Origin: Takakia lepidozioides
Lineage: Eukaryota > Streptophyta > Takakiopsida > Takakiales > Takakiaceae
DNA length: 64,000 nt
Reading direction: 5' to 3'
Assembly: GCA_030704615.1 (NCBI GenBank)
Contig: CM060732.1
Span: 8,928,001 to 8,992,000 of the forward strand
The notes beneath the pieces are model-generated. The model had not been told where the DNA came from and did no database searches. It saw only the letters and a list, made by a program, of their open reading frames with translations. This document shows positions 50,830 to 61,197 of the stretch, piece after piece. Every line of letters starts with the position of its first letter. Positions within the stretch are counted from its first letter, which is position 1. The translations under genes and the position numbers were made by a program.

Positions 50830-53117
50830 GTCTGCATCTTCTTTTTTCCTTTCTTCCTCACTCCCTCTTTTTCTCCATCCGAATCAGAGGAATCTGCCAC
50901 AGGAATATCAGTACTCTTTTGCATTTCCCTTATAGTATCTGCCACTTCCTTGTGCAGTTCCTTCTCATCCTTCCAAGTCTCTTCATCTTCAGGCATATCA
51001 TTGCCACTTCCAGTCTCATCTTCTTCCTCTTCTACTGGAGGTATTAGTTTGGCTTTACTTCTTGTTACTATCATTGTACTTACTTCTGGTACAACACATG
51101 GCCTAACCATGTGAGCTGCCACCACTGGGCCCTCATTCACAGGAGCTCTCATCTCATTCTGGTGTCTTATCCAGAATGAACAGGCTGCCTTGCGATGTCC
51201 TGGCTGATTACAATAGTAACATAGCTCTTCACCATTGGGTCCTCGCCCTTGGTCTGGTCTTGGATTATTTCTATAATCCTGATTCCCGGGCTGGTAATTC
51301 CCCCTTGGATTACCCTGATAGTTGCCTCTGGAATTTCCTTGGTAATTCCCTCTTGAATTACCTCTCCCTTCCATGCCATTGTTATAACCACCAGACCTAC
51401 CATAGTGGTCCTGATCATTGCTTCTTCTTGGCTGGGGCTGCACCTGATGCACCCTCACTTGCCTAGGTTCTCTTGCAGCTGTCCTTCTGTTGTAGTAACA
51501 ATTCTCAGTAGAATGGTTATCCATTTTACAGATAGTACAGTGTTTCTCCTTCATGTGGCATTCTGTAGTGGTATGGCCTTCATTCTGGCACTTTGCACAC
51601 CATACACCCTTCCTCCAATGTGTTGCAGCCTCTGTGGCATACTTCTTCAAGATTTCTTCCAATCTTTTCTCATAGTTATCCCTCTTCAACTTTTCCTTTC
51701 TCTTACTCTTTCTTTTTAGTTCTTGCTCTTCTTCTTCATCTGACTCATCTTCAGAGTCCTCATCTTCCTTTTTCTCTCTCCTGAGCATTCCCAATTGCTC
51801 AATTCTGTTTGCAGTTTCAAATGCCTCCTCCACTGTATTATGGGGTAACATATCCACTTTCTTCTGCAACTCTGGTCTTAGTCCACTCACAAACCAAGTC
51901 TTCTGTAAACCGGGTGCTGGTACTGCAGCCAGCTTTTTCATCATCAATTCCATCTTCTCCATATACTCTTCAACAGTTTCATGCTTCTTCTGCTTCAGCT
52001 GTTGTAAACTTCCATACACTTCATCCTCAGTTTTACTTGTCCTGAACCTATTTCGAAATGCTGTATTCAAGCCATTCCAGGTTAGGAAATGATTATCAGG
52101 GAATCTTGCATACCATTCACTTGCTTTCTTGATAAGTGAACAAGGAAACAGTCTCATCTTGGCATCATCGCCATTCTCATTGTTCACTATACACATGTGC
52201 TCAAATTGGCTAATGTGTACATCGGGATCCCCTTTTCCTGAATATATTGGAAAGGGTGGTTTTGCCCGTGTTGGTTGTAACGCCATCTGTGGCCCTACCT
52301 TCTGCCCACTGACAGGTGCTGGCACCCTTGCTGGTGCTGGTCCTTCTGGACCTGTTGTTTTTGTGGTGGATCTTCCACCAAGTGGTGGCCCTTGAGCACT
52401 CCCTGCTTCTGGCCCCACGATATTCACAGTATTCCCAGCTTCAGTTGCACTACTTCCCACACTCCCTGTCCCCCCAGAGCCAGATCCAGGCAGCCCGCCT
52501 GATCCCCCTGAGCCGACACCTTCGTTGGCCTGTGATCCAAGTGCTCCACTTGATCCAGGTCCAACGGGTTGGGATGTCCTGGTTGTAGTCTCAACCTCAG
52601 CTGTTGGGTCTACTTCTTCATATTCTTCCTCTTCCAATTTCTTCTCTCTGTTTTCATCCTCCAAGTTCTGCCCTTGGGTTTCTTCTTCACTCATGTAACT
52701 CAACTGTAATGGTGTTGGAGAGTCTGAACTCTCCGTTGGCTCTGCCACATCCTCATCTCCTTCTTCATCTTCTGCTTCAGAAACTGGAGTTCCTGCTTTT
52801 GGTGTTCCATGCCAACTCTTATCAAAGATTTCTGTCAAGTCTTTTATCCAAGGATGTACCTCAGATCTTTCACCTCGTGATTGATCTTCTTCCTGTACCA
52901 ATTCCCTTAATCTTTCTTGCAAAGAAACAGAAGGAGTGGCATCCAACTCTAGTTCTTCCGGTATAGGTGATGCACTTTTTGATCTTGATGGTGTGAGAGG
53001 TCCAGATGATTCCCCTATGTCTATTCCTCTCTCCCAAAGATATGGATAATTAGCTTTCAGATAGCTTTCTCTTTTTGATGAATATCTTTGTCGTCTAGCT
53101 TCTCTTTCATCACTCAT
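50796..53117 (-). CDS. Gag of Tat/Ogre-like element (773 codons, three CCHC knuckles)
   Basis: Starts MSDEREARRQRYSSKRESYL. The N-terminus is acidic and disordered with a Gly/Ser-rich stretch (GSGGSGGLPGSGSGG). The capsid region, residues about 290-440, has FPIYSGKGDPDVHISQFEHM, WYARFPDNHFLTWNGLNTAF and ETVEEYMEKMELMMKKL. Lys/Glu-rich segment (EEEEQELKRKSKRKEKLKR). Three zinc knuckles: CAKCQNEGHTTTEC, CTICKMDNHSTENC and, after a Gly/Asn/Arg-rich repeat (GNSRGNYQGNSRGNYQ), CYYCNQPGHRKAAC. Intact. Three knuckles is more than the usual one or two. Confidence 0.93.
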   Translation of the reverse strand: MSDEREARRQRYSSKRESYLKANYPYLWERGIDIGESSGPLTPSRSKSASPIPEELELDATPSVSLQERLRELVQEEDQSRGERSEVHPWIKDLTEIFDKSWHGTPKAGTPVSEAEDEEGDEDVAEPTESSDSPTPLQLSYMSEEETQGQNLEDENREKKLEEEEYEEVDPTAEVETTTRTSQPVGPGSSGALGSQANEGVGSGGSGGLPGSGSGGTGSVGSSATEAGNTVNIVGPEAGSAQGPPLGGRSTTKTTGPEGPAPARVPAPVSGQKVGPQMALQPTRAKPPFPIYSGKGDPDVHISQFEHMCIVNNENGDDAKMRLFPCSLIKKASEWYARFPDNHFLTWNGLNTAFRNRFRTSKTEDEVYGSLQQLKQKKHETVEEYMEKMELMMKKLAAVPAPGLQKTWFVSGLRPELQKKVDMLPHNTVEEAFETANRIEQLGMLRREKKEDEDSEDESDEEEEQELKRKSKRKEKLKRDNYEKRLEEILKKYATEAATHWRKGVWCAKCQNEGHTTTECHMKEKHCTICKMDNHSTENCYYNRRTAAREPRQVRVHQVQPQPRRSNDQDHYGRSGGYNNGMEGRGNSRGNYQGNSRGNYQGNPRGNYQPGNQDYRNNPRPDQGRGPNGEELCYYCNQPGHRKAACSFWIRHQNEMRAPVNEGPVVAAHMVRPCVVPEVSTMIVTRSKAKLIPPVEEEEDETGSGNDMPEDEETWKDEKELHKEVADTIREMQKSTDIPVADSSDSDGEKEGVRKKGKKKMQTCKVMKRLWLK

Positions 53118-53138
53118 GTCCCATGTCTTTCATTTCTT

Positions 53139-53726
53139 TTAATGTGGCAATAACCAAAACTCTCTTCTGTAATATCTCTCGTATATGCCTGGATTTCTTT
53201 CAAGCTTCAATGCACCCTTGGCTATACTTGAAGTCTCCGTTACCATATAACCATATGGCAAACAAGTCTGAAAAGCTGTTCTTGGTGTGAGTTTGATCCA
53301 CAAAATATCCTTTGGAATCCAATTCTTTACCAGTACAAGCTCTTCATGCATATGAGTATAAACATTCACCTTTCTTTCTTCCCAGCCTTCAAACTCTACT
53401 CGTTTAATGGATAGCAACGCTATCACATAAACTAATGTTGGTAACCAACGTGCTCTTCCTCTACAGGCTACCTGATAAATCTTTATCACTCCTTTCTCCA
53501 GACCCCATTCTGGATCAGCATCATGCACTCGTTTAAGAATATTTTCTTTACATCCGTCTGGCAATTCCAAGAACCTTTGAAAGAATTGTTTGGACAATCT
53601 TTCTTCCTTCGTTCCACAGGGAATTTGATTCACTTCAAATTCTTTAATGGTCCAACCACCATGATCCCACCAGATGCCTGTCACATCTGGTTGTTCATGT
53701 CCCAGGTCCCCAGTATGGTCGCCAAA
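53139..53726 (-). CDS. Extra ORF upstream of gag (ORF1-like) in Tat/Ogre-like element
   Basis: An open frame of 231 codons runs from inside the 5' LTR (Met at 53,834) through the primer site to 53,139; about 195 codons are outside the LTR. Recognisable blocks: WWDHGGWTIKEFEVNQIPCG, LSKQFFQRFLELPDG, YQVACRGRARWLPTLVYVIA and LPYGYMVTETSSIAKGALKL. No family recognised. Ogre elements also carry an ORF before gag. Translation could start in the LTR because the transcript begins there. It ends 22 nt before gag. Confidence 0.6.
   Translation of the reverse strand, partial: FGDHTGDLGHEQPDVTGIWWDHGGWTIKEFEVNQIPCGTKEERLSKQFFQRFLELPDGCKENILKRVHDADPEWGLEKGVIKIYQVACRGRARWLPTLVYVIALLSIKRVEFEGWEERKVNVYTHMHEELVLVKNWIPKDILWIKLTPRTAFQTCLPYGYMVTETSSIAKGALKLERNPGIYERYYRREFWLLPH
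53705..53724 (-). promoter_or_regulatory. tRNA primer-binding site of Tat/Ogre-like element
   Basis: Minus strand TGGCGACCATACTGGGGACC, two bases from the LTR end. It resembles the TGGCGAC...TGGGGA primer sites of Ogre/Tat elements. Confidence 0.75.
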
Positions 53727-54759
53727 TGTCGCGCGGCTTTTACTCACCCATCCCTTCGCTATCCGAGGCGGAAACTCCAAGATAGAAGAGTTGGAAATCT
53801 CTAAGTACTCAGCCCGCGCAGAACAATCAGTCATGACCTACAGCTAGTGTATCATGGGGGTGTTTCCTATTTGTTTCCTTTTCCGCATTCATCTTAGCTA
53901 CCTTACCATTGATAATTAAGTATCAGTTTGCTTCATCAATTTATCGGTTTCCTTCACTCCTCCATTCAATCCACAGCTTCACTCAGATCCTCTACACAGT
54001 GTGATTGTATCGTATAAGTATCAGATTATGATTTATCAGGTATCAGGCCGAAGCCATTATGTCTCTATTCTCCTCTACAATATCACTACAGCTTTGCATA
54101 TAACAAGCATCTACTAATCCTCTTTCCTCCTTCATCGTGCTCTCCGACTTCCGCTCCCGCTGACTCCGAAGTCCTCCCCGAATAATGAATAATGATCCCC
54201 CCTCATTCCCCGTTTTTCCCTTTATCCTCCTATCCGCGGTTCTAACCGTTTCCCTCTCTAACCGTCGTATGTGAACTAACATGTTCCCTTCACTGGTGTT
54301 GTTCCCCACAGTCGTTCCCTGTCCTACTCTTCGTTCCCTATTATCGTGACAGCTGTGTCAAGCGGTGACTGGCTGTGTTTGGCTGTGTCGGGCTGTGACT
54401 GGCTGTGTGGCTGTGCCGGGCTGTGTACTGGCTGTGTGGGCTGTGTGGGCTGTGACGACTGTGACGGCTGTGTGGGCTGTGACGACTGTTCGGGCTGTGT
54501 TGCTGTGTGGGCTGTGACGGCTGTGTGGGCTGTGAACGACTGTGACGGGCTGTGTTGGCTGTGTGGGCTGTGTGGGCTGTGATCGGCTGTGTGGGGGCTG
54601 TGACGACTGTGACGGGCTGTGTTGGTTGGGGGGCTTGTGACGGCTGTGTGGGCTGTGACTGCTGTCACCCTAAGTTCCTGTTTGTCTCAGTCTGTGCAAA
54701 AATTAAGGGTACCCTACAGATCCGTATAAGTGTCTAAGTCCCCCTACAGTCCTCTAACA
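53727..54759 (-). repeat. 5' LTR of Tat/Ogre-like element (1,033 bp)
   Basis: Pair of 41,643-42,679. Differences are mostly single-base indels, many inside the minisatellite (54,346-54,665). Confidence 0.95.
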
Positions 54760-54764
54760 TACCT
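54760..54764. repeat. Target site duplication of Tat/Ogre-like element, right copy (TACCT)
   Basis: Matches 41,638-41,642. The integrase gene of the host element resumes directly. Confidence 0.92.
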
Positions 54765-55260
54765 CAGCTGGAGCAACCGAATCGCTAAGCACACATCCCA
54801 GAAGCATACGCAGCTCCCTCACTAGCCTATCAGGCAATGGAACCAATGTCAATCCACTTGGAGAAGTGCTTCACCATCACCAACTCGTACTTGTTGTGGC
54901 CATGGTCAGTGGCACGGCCCTGCGAAGTCAAGACTCCACCTGTAGCCCATCCATGATCGGAAGAGGGTGCCATTGTGGAGTAGGGGCGTTGAATGAAGCA
55001 CGCACCCTGTCCACACCATGCACTAGCCACAATTGTGCATCCTCTGTGTGTATACCAGCCACCAATACTGCCCCTGCAGTAGACTATGAGTGCGTCGCCC
55101 CCAAAATGCCCCAACTCCTCATGGGCATGCGCACTAACCGTCCCGCTGTGTTGGGTGAGGCACAATCCTCACTCGACCATCCTCCCACACTCGGAGCAGG
55201 TGTGTCCCCTCCCACTTGAACCTCTTGGCTCGTTGTAGGATCCGATCCCTCTCCTGGCAG
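54765..55260 (-). pseudogene. Integrase N-terminal part (right DNMT/PHD element)
   Basis: Carries AHEELGHFGGDALIVYCRGS (degraded H2C2 finger), a frame-shifted core and KYELVMVKHFSKWIDI (Asp strand region). It aligns with 32,900-33,420 of the left element, with several small deletions. The remaining core and the PHD finger lie on the other side of the insertion. Confidence 0.8.
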
Positions 55261-55856
55261 TCACAGTGGCTGCATGTCTCCAGTGCGGAGGTAGTCCCAC
55301 ACATCTGAATCCTCATTATATCTTTGGCGCCACCTTGCTCATTGCTGGCCTCAGGGTCCTCAGACACTTGATCTACAGTCATCCATGTTGCAGGTCCAAC
55401 CTGGCCTTCCGCTGCCAGATACACAGAAATGCAGATGCATGCCATCCGGGCACCATCTCCTCGTCCGTTCTCACCATGCCACCGAGCTCCAGTGTCATCC
55501 TCCTGCTGGCTCGTGCATGGATTGCGACTCACCCATCTGCATTGCGATTGACCAAACCCGTCGATGCACCACCTGAAGTCATACTCTTGAAGGATGAGTG
55601 CCCACCGTGCAAGCTTCCCCGTAAGCTTGTCTGACTCCATCAACCACTTGAGTGGTTGGTGATCCGTGACAAGGGTGAAGAGATTGCCATATAGATAGCA
55701 CCTGAAGTGTGCCACGGCCCACACTGCAGCTAAGCATTCTCCCTCATATGAGCAATACTTAGACTCTGCAGCATTGTTCGAGCGGCTAGCATAAGCCACT
55801 ACGAACTCTCTTCCCTCATCATCCACCTGTGTGAGCACCGCTCCAAGCCCCAGCAT
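55134..55856 (-). pseudogene. RNase H region (right DNMT/PHD element)
   Basis: A 240-codon frame: EFVVAYASRSNNAAESKYCS, YEGECLAAVWAVAHFRCYLY, FTLVTDHQPLKWLMESDKLT and the end of RNase H with a linker to integrase. The first RNase H strand (FQLHTDGA) lies just upstream in another frame at about 55,880. Confidence 0.88.
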
Positions 55857-56810
55857 GCTCCATCTGTATGCAGCTGAAAAGGACGCCCCCTGATAGGTCG
55901 TCTCAAGATGGGCGCCGAGGTCAACCTCGCCTTGAGCTCTTGAAAAGCTTGTTCTTGCTCATCTTCCCACTGCCACTCCTGGTCCACCTTGGTCAGCTTG
56001 GTTAGAGCCTTTGCAATGGCACTGAATCCCTTAACAAACCGTCTGTAATAGTTTGCTAACCCCATGAAAGCTCGAACTCGGCTCACATCCGTGGGGCGTG
56101 GAACCTGTGCAATGGACTCTACCTTAGTCTACCCCCAATCCTCCAGGATATATCATGTGACCCAGATACTCAATCTGGTTGTGGAAAAACTTGCACTTGC
56201 CCGGATGTAACTTCAATCCGTGCGTCCTTAAGCGCTCAAATACCCCCTGAAGGTGTCTCTCATGCTCCTCTCCTCCACCGTAGCACTAAAGATGATGATG
56301 TCATCTATGTAGCACCGAGCAAACTCCACCCCTGCTAGAATCCTGTCCATGACTCTTTGAAACTCAGCGGGAGCGTTTTTTAAGCCCAAATGGTAAGAAC
56401 CGCCACTGGTATAGGCAATCCTTCCCGTGCTCATTGATCCCCCAGAATGCCGTCTTTTGCTTATCCGCATCCTTGATCGGCAACTGGTGATATCCGGATC
56501 GTAAATCCAACGTGCTAAAGACCTTGGAATGCCCAATGGCATCAAAGATCTCCTCTGGTGTTGGCATGGCATACCTATCGGACTTGGTCTGACGATTTAC
56601 AGGCCGGTAATCACCGCACATACGTCTCTCCGTCCAATTGCCATAGACATCCTTCTTAGCTGGCATCACTGTGGCTGAAGCATACTCTCCACCAGAGAGC
56701 TCCACCAAACCTGCCCCCAGAGATCTTGAGTCCTCATCTGAATCAAGACCTCTCCATGTCACTGTATCTATAGGGTCTCCGAAAGATTGGCGTATCAGTG
56801 GCCAACTCAA
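55799..56810 (-). pseudogene. Reverse transcriptase (right DNMT/PHD element)
   Basis: Blocks match the left element: [51 protein letters not shown] (frameshift here), KNAPAEFQRVMDRILAGVEF, ARCYIDDIIIFSATVEE (YIDD near 56,300) and MGLANYYRRFVKGFSAIAKA. At least three frame changes. Confidence 0.92.
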
Positions 56811-57008
56811 TACGGATCTCTTGACCCTTCAGTGCTCCCAAGTCCTTCAAACTGAAGGCAAAGCAATTCCTGTAAGCCCTCAGGAACCGCCGTAACGTTG
56901 TCTCTCTCCTCCGGTGACAATGGGTCCAATGTCAGGCTCCCAATTGTCCTCCGTAACTGCAACCTTAAGTCCAGTGGGCTTAGAGGTAGAGGACGCGTCC
57001 CGTGGTTG

Positions 57009-57215
57009 TTATGCTGCAACCTCTTGAGCAGTACCCCCTTCTTGCTCAGTCAATGACAAGGCCTCATCCTGCCCCATCATCTCATCATTGAGAACCTCCT
57101 CAACCCGAGAAAAATCCCCAACCTCATCCATCACAGCTGCCTTGGCTGCCAACTCCCTTTGGACCTCGAGCACCTCCCACGCGTGCCATGGATGTCTACA
57201 CCCCGTGGTCCTCAC
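57009..57215 (-). pseudogene. Linker between DNMT and reverse transcriptase (right element)
   Basis: Frame RTTGCRHPWHAWEVLEVQRE corresponds to GCKHPWQMWDEIRKERV of the left element. It lies between the DNMT and RT modules, followed by an acidic region; no domain recognised. Confidence 0.6.
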
Positions 57216-58310
57216 CGGCTCGCCCCACTCGCTGCCTGTACCGTCTCGGTAGGCAGAGAGACCATGAAGGGGAGTGCACTCCGCACTCTACGTTGCTCAG
57301 CCATAGCCAAACTGATAATCCAAGTCAAGCAATTGAGATCCATTGCTTGCCCCAACACCTGACGCCGTGATGCCTCAGAAAGAGAAGGCACCGCCGTGGT
57401 CCCAGTGGAAAACCCCATAGCCCGCTCTCGCTCGTCGGCATTAGGCTCCACTAACTGCTGCAACTGAGCATCCCACAGGAGGCCAGGTCCACCATCCTGA
57501 AAAGCATGGGAGCCTGGGAAGCTGAGCAATGTAGGTAATGCTGCTCGTGGGTGACCCATCCTGTTGACCACTGCCAACGGCGAACGGTCATTATGTCTCA
57601 CACGTTGAGACTGCCTCCCTGTGTCCAAAATGCCATCCACGGTGAGGTGTGTTGGGCGCTGCACCCCATCAAATGCACGCTTGAGCAGTGCGGATGGCAT
57701 CAAGTTAGTCCACCAAAGCCGTGGACGATGAGCCCGTGACCCCACTGCAGCTGCATCCAGCAACACTGCTGACCCAAGCCACGACCGGACTTGATGCACA
57801 CTGGCCATCACCCTGGCCCAAGAATCACCCATCAGTGGCACATTCTCCAAGATGTATGCCGGAGATACAGCCTGATGAAGCTGCAAGTGGCGCAAAATCC
57901 GCACCATCTCCCAAAACAGACCCGTCCTCGAGTCTCGCAATCCATTGCCATGCCCGGCTGATGAATGCCCTTGGCAGGGCCAACCTGCCACTACCAGATC
58001 AATGGAGCCAACCCGCTCCAAATCCTGCGCCCCCAATAATGTCTGCTGGCAAGGCCTGCTGATATCCACGAACTGCAGACACCGGCAACAACTCAGGGTG
58101 CTGCCACCATCTGAGCAACATGGCGCAGTGAGACGCGTCGTGCAGTCTCATCCCTCTCCACATACAGGTAACGTCGAACTCGTACACCTGCCTGCAGCAC
58201 TGCAGCCAATCCAGTGCTGATCCCGCCAAACAAGTCCAGAAGGCATATGCCTTCATCCGGCCGCTGCCACACAAGAGGTGTGGTGTCCAATGGCGACAAC
58301 TGAGGTGGTC
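57212..58310 (-). pseudogene. DNMT3-like C5-cytosine methyltransferase (right element, nearly complete)
   Basis: Motif I CLLDLFGGISTGLAAVL (about 58,256-58,204) and motif II end RRYLYVERDETARR; one frame change near 58,090; then motif IV IDLVVAGWPCQGHSSAGHGN with the catalytic Cys (about 57,975), motif VI PAYILENVPLMGDS (about 57,865), motif VIII region AVGSRAHRPRLWWTNL (about 57,740), a target region with PNADERERAMGFSTGTT (about 57,440) and motif X RRQVLGQAMDLNCLTWII (about 57,370). The ENV...AHR.R..W.NL pattern is closer to DNMT3/DRM-type enzymes than to DNMT1. It transfers methyl groups to cytosine in DNA in this family. It sits between protease and RT, so it would be released from the polyprotein. 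Confidence 0.9.
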
Positions 58311-58900
58311 CTGGTGCAATACCCGCACTCTCCTCCTCTCCTGACGGAACAAAAGCCTCTACCCAGGCTTGTTGTACACGTTGATCAGCAACCTGCTGCA
58401 AATCCTTGCTCGTACCCCACAATGGAGTGTGAGCAACCATGGCAGACAACTCCGCCATACCATGCATGTCATCCTGCTCTGCTGGAGGTGGCACATCCTC
58501 TGCATGGGCATTGCCTTCCAGCAACTCTCCAGGCCAACTAACTGCAGCTGTAAAGGCGGCTAGTGTTGGCATCTTGCCCCGCTGGGCAGCCGCTATACCC
58601 CAATGAATGTCACAGGGAGCTGTGCACGGCGACCATCGCCTGACTGCCATCCAGGCCTGTAGGATGCTGACTCCTCCCAAAAATCCAGGGTGAAGCCCAT
58701 GGGATAACACTGCCCCACCAACGAGGACATCGTAAGAGACTGCGTCTGTCACAATGGCCTTGGCTCGCATTACTGAGCCATCGATAGGATGATCCGGCTG
58801 CAGTCTAATGGCCAACTGATGCCGTGTCATGCCCCGAGCCTGCTCTGATCCTCCCAGAGATGTCTGTATCTGGAAAGGCAAGGCTCTATATCCGCCTCCA
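58311..58900 (-). pseudogene. Spacer between protease and DNMT motif I (right element)
   Basis: Open frame with the second half of the protease (VTDAVSYDVLVGGAVLSHGL near 58,730, similar to the ILG helper strand) and an unassigned region ending SPLDTTPLVWQRPDEG just before motif I. This piece is missing from the left element. Confidence 0.6.
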
Positions 58901-59621
58901 TGAGGCCCAAACCTGCAATAGCAGCTCTGCCCAACATCAGTGGCTGAGCTCCCGAGTCCAACAAGACCCGCAGTGGCCGGTACTTCTTGCCTGCCGGTCC
59001 ACTCAAAGTGAAAATGCCTCCCTGGTTGTCTAACAAGACAACTCCAGGTGTCACCATGGCGCGCTCAAAGGCTGGCCTAGCTGGCAGCTCCGTCAACCTG
59101 GCAGCTGCAGCTTGCCAGGGCGCAGCCGTGGCAGTCTTGACCCTCAAATCCGAGGATCCCTCTGCCACTACACCTTCCACTAACTCCGCAGAAGATGAAA
59201 TGACCTCCCCACTCTCACAGAGTGTTGCTGCTAGTCTGAACACTGCAGCTGGCCTTACCCCCGGCGTCGCAATCATTGTTGCCGAGAACAGTGGGGCTTG
59301 ACACACAGAGGTGGCTGCCCCCAATAACACACCGGCCGCACTAGCCTTGGCAGCAGGAGTCAATGCTGCACGTGTAGCTCTCCCCAATGGCATAGTAACC
59401 TCCGCCTCGGTAACAGTCAGGCGAGAACTAGGTGCCATGGATGGCGTCGATACAGTCTCCGCCAATGTGAATGACTGAGGAAGCCTCGCCTGACGGCTTG
59501 CCTCCCCACGCTGTGGATCCAATTCCACCTCTGCACCTCGTGGCTCAGGAACTCGTGCTGCTCCTCGAGTCACGGCTGCAGCAGACTCCACCTGCTCTAG
59601 TGGTAGTGCTGCTCCGCACAT
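58901..59621 (-). pseudogene. Protease region (right element)
   Basis: Retropepsin active site RPLRVLLDSGAQPLMLGRAA (about 58,970-58,915) with DSGA, preceded by a Val/Ala-rich connector (GVVLLDNQGGIFTLSGPAG). The upstream part (LPQSFTLAETVSTPSM) is the end of Gag. The equivalent active site is deleted in the left element. Confidence 0.85.
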
Positions 59622-61197
59622 AATCCCATGCCTCCCATATCTCCTCCCTCAGGAGCAGGAGGTGGACCATCCCGCCTGGGAGCCGGTACCGCCTGAGCTA
59701 TAGCCATGGCAGCGAGCCTCTGCTCTAGCTGCTGAAGCCGGTTGACCATGCCTTGATCAACACCCTGACCTCCGCGTCCTTGGCCATGTTGAGCTTGCCC
59801 TTGGCCTGCACCTCGTGCCCGACCACCTCGTCCTCTCTGGGCTGGTCCACCTCGCCCCCGGCCACCATTGTTCCCTTGGAACTGGCCTGGGCGCAACTCA
59901 GGATGCAAGTCATAACACTGGCATCTCCATGCCCATACTTGCCACAATGCCCACACTGCAACTGTGCAGGCTGTGCTTGTGCCGGCCTTCTGCCACCCTC
60001 TGGGCAATCTCTCTTGACATGGGGTCCTCCACATGTCCAACATATCACCCCTGGTTGCTGTTGGCCTGCAAAAGATGCCACGGGCCTTTGCACCTGAGGT
60101 CCCCTGTAAGCTCCATGGAACTTGGGCTGGGCAACCTTGCCCCCCTGACCACGCTGTTGGGCAGTCCCTTGTGCCTGTGGGCTCACAGCTGTGCCCCGTG
60201 CAGGCATGTCCTTACCAAATCCAATTGTAACAACTCGCTCCTCCACCATGTTGAGCTCAATCCGCTCAGCCAGCAGAAACACATCTGCTAATGTGGGTTG
60301 GGCTGCTTGTAACAGGGTTGCATCTCGTACCCTTCTCTTGAGCTCCTTGTCCAGAATTCCATACCAAAACTGGATTGCCTGAGCTTCAGTAACCCCTTGG
60401 GTCACACTTATCAAGCGCCTCATACGAGTGTATGCCTCTCGCAGGCTCTCACTGGGTTTGCGCTGGAAGTCTTGCAAACTTCGCAGCTTCTCTGTCCGTA
60501 CACCTTGGTAGTTCCTCCGCAACTCCTGGAAGAACTCCACCACCGGGTTGAATCTAGGCACATGTGTTGTAGTCGTGGCAGGAGGAGTAGTAGCACCTTT
60601 TGAACTGGTACCACCTACAGAAGTACCAGCACTACTTGCTCCACTACTAGTGCTGGCAGTGGGTGCTATTGGTACTGATGCAGCTACTGGTCGCGTCGTG
60701 CCTCGAGTAATGGAGACGTAGTCAGGTGACCAATACATCCTCCACTCCTCAATCTCTGCTTCATGTCCTCGCCTGAACTCGTGGTAATCGTCCATAGGCG
60801 GGCCTTCCAAATGCTGGAACAGTCCCTTCCACGCCATGAATGGGGTGAATAGCTGTGGATTGCGCATCTGCTGCAAATCACACCAGCTGTCGAACTCCTG
60901 GATAAAGTCATCCAACTCGATTGTGCCCACAGCTCCAGAGTACCTACGAGGCCCCTTGGTAGCTCCATACATCTCCTCCATGTCGTCCCACAACAATGGC
61001 GAATGAAAGTGCACACCTGTTGATGAAGCCTCCGAGTCTGTGTCTGACTCTACAGTAATTGAGGGTGGCGGTGAAGGTGGTCTGAACCGAATACCTCGTC
61101 TTGTGAACCCACTCTCACTGTTACTGCCTGTAGCCGTACAAAACCCTTGGGTAACTCCGTAATGACACTCACAATGTGCACCTCCTCCACGTGACAC
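59622..61197 (-). pseudogene. Gag of right DNMT/PHD element
   Basis: Starts at or before MSRGGGAHCECHYG. Blocks: TIELDDFIQEFDSWCDLQQM, FTPFMAWKGLFQHLEGPPMD, SLREAYTRMRRLISVTQGV and FWYGILDKELKRRVRDATLL. Two zinc knuckles: CWTCGGPHVKRDC (CX2CX3HX4C, about 60,045) and CGHCGKYGHGDASC (CX2CX4HX4C, about 59,950; a frameshift lies at its last Cys). A Gly/Arg-rich tail (GGRGRGGPAQRGRGGRARG) follows. Confidence 0.9.

Larger units (their letters stand above)
41643..54759 (-). mobile_element. Tat/Ogre-like Ty3/gypsy element, 13.1 kb, well preserved
   Basis: LTRs of 1,037 and 1,033 bp start TGTC and end ACA on the plus strand. The flanking duplication is TACCT, a purine-rich tract lies next to the left LTR, and a tRNA primer site next to the right LTR. 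Minus-strand order: extra ORF before gag, gag, protease, RT-RNase H, integrase, then three further ORFs of 625, 152 and 464 codons. The extra leading ORF and the primer site resemble Ogre/Tat elements of plants. The frames are long; only a few breaks are seen. Confidence 0.93.

Noticed and set aside
51405-52966. Plus-strand ORFs opposite gag of the Tat/Ogre-like element
   Set aside because: Antisense shadows of an intact gag frame; hydrophobic low-complexity translations with no motif.
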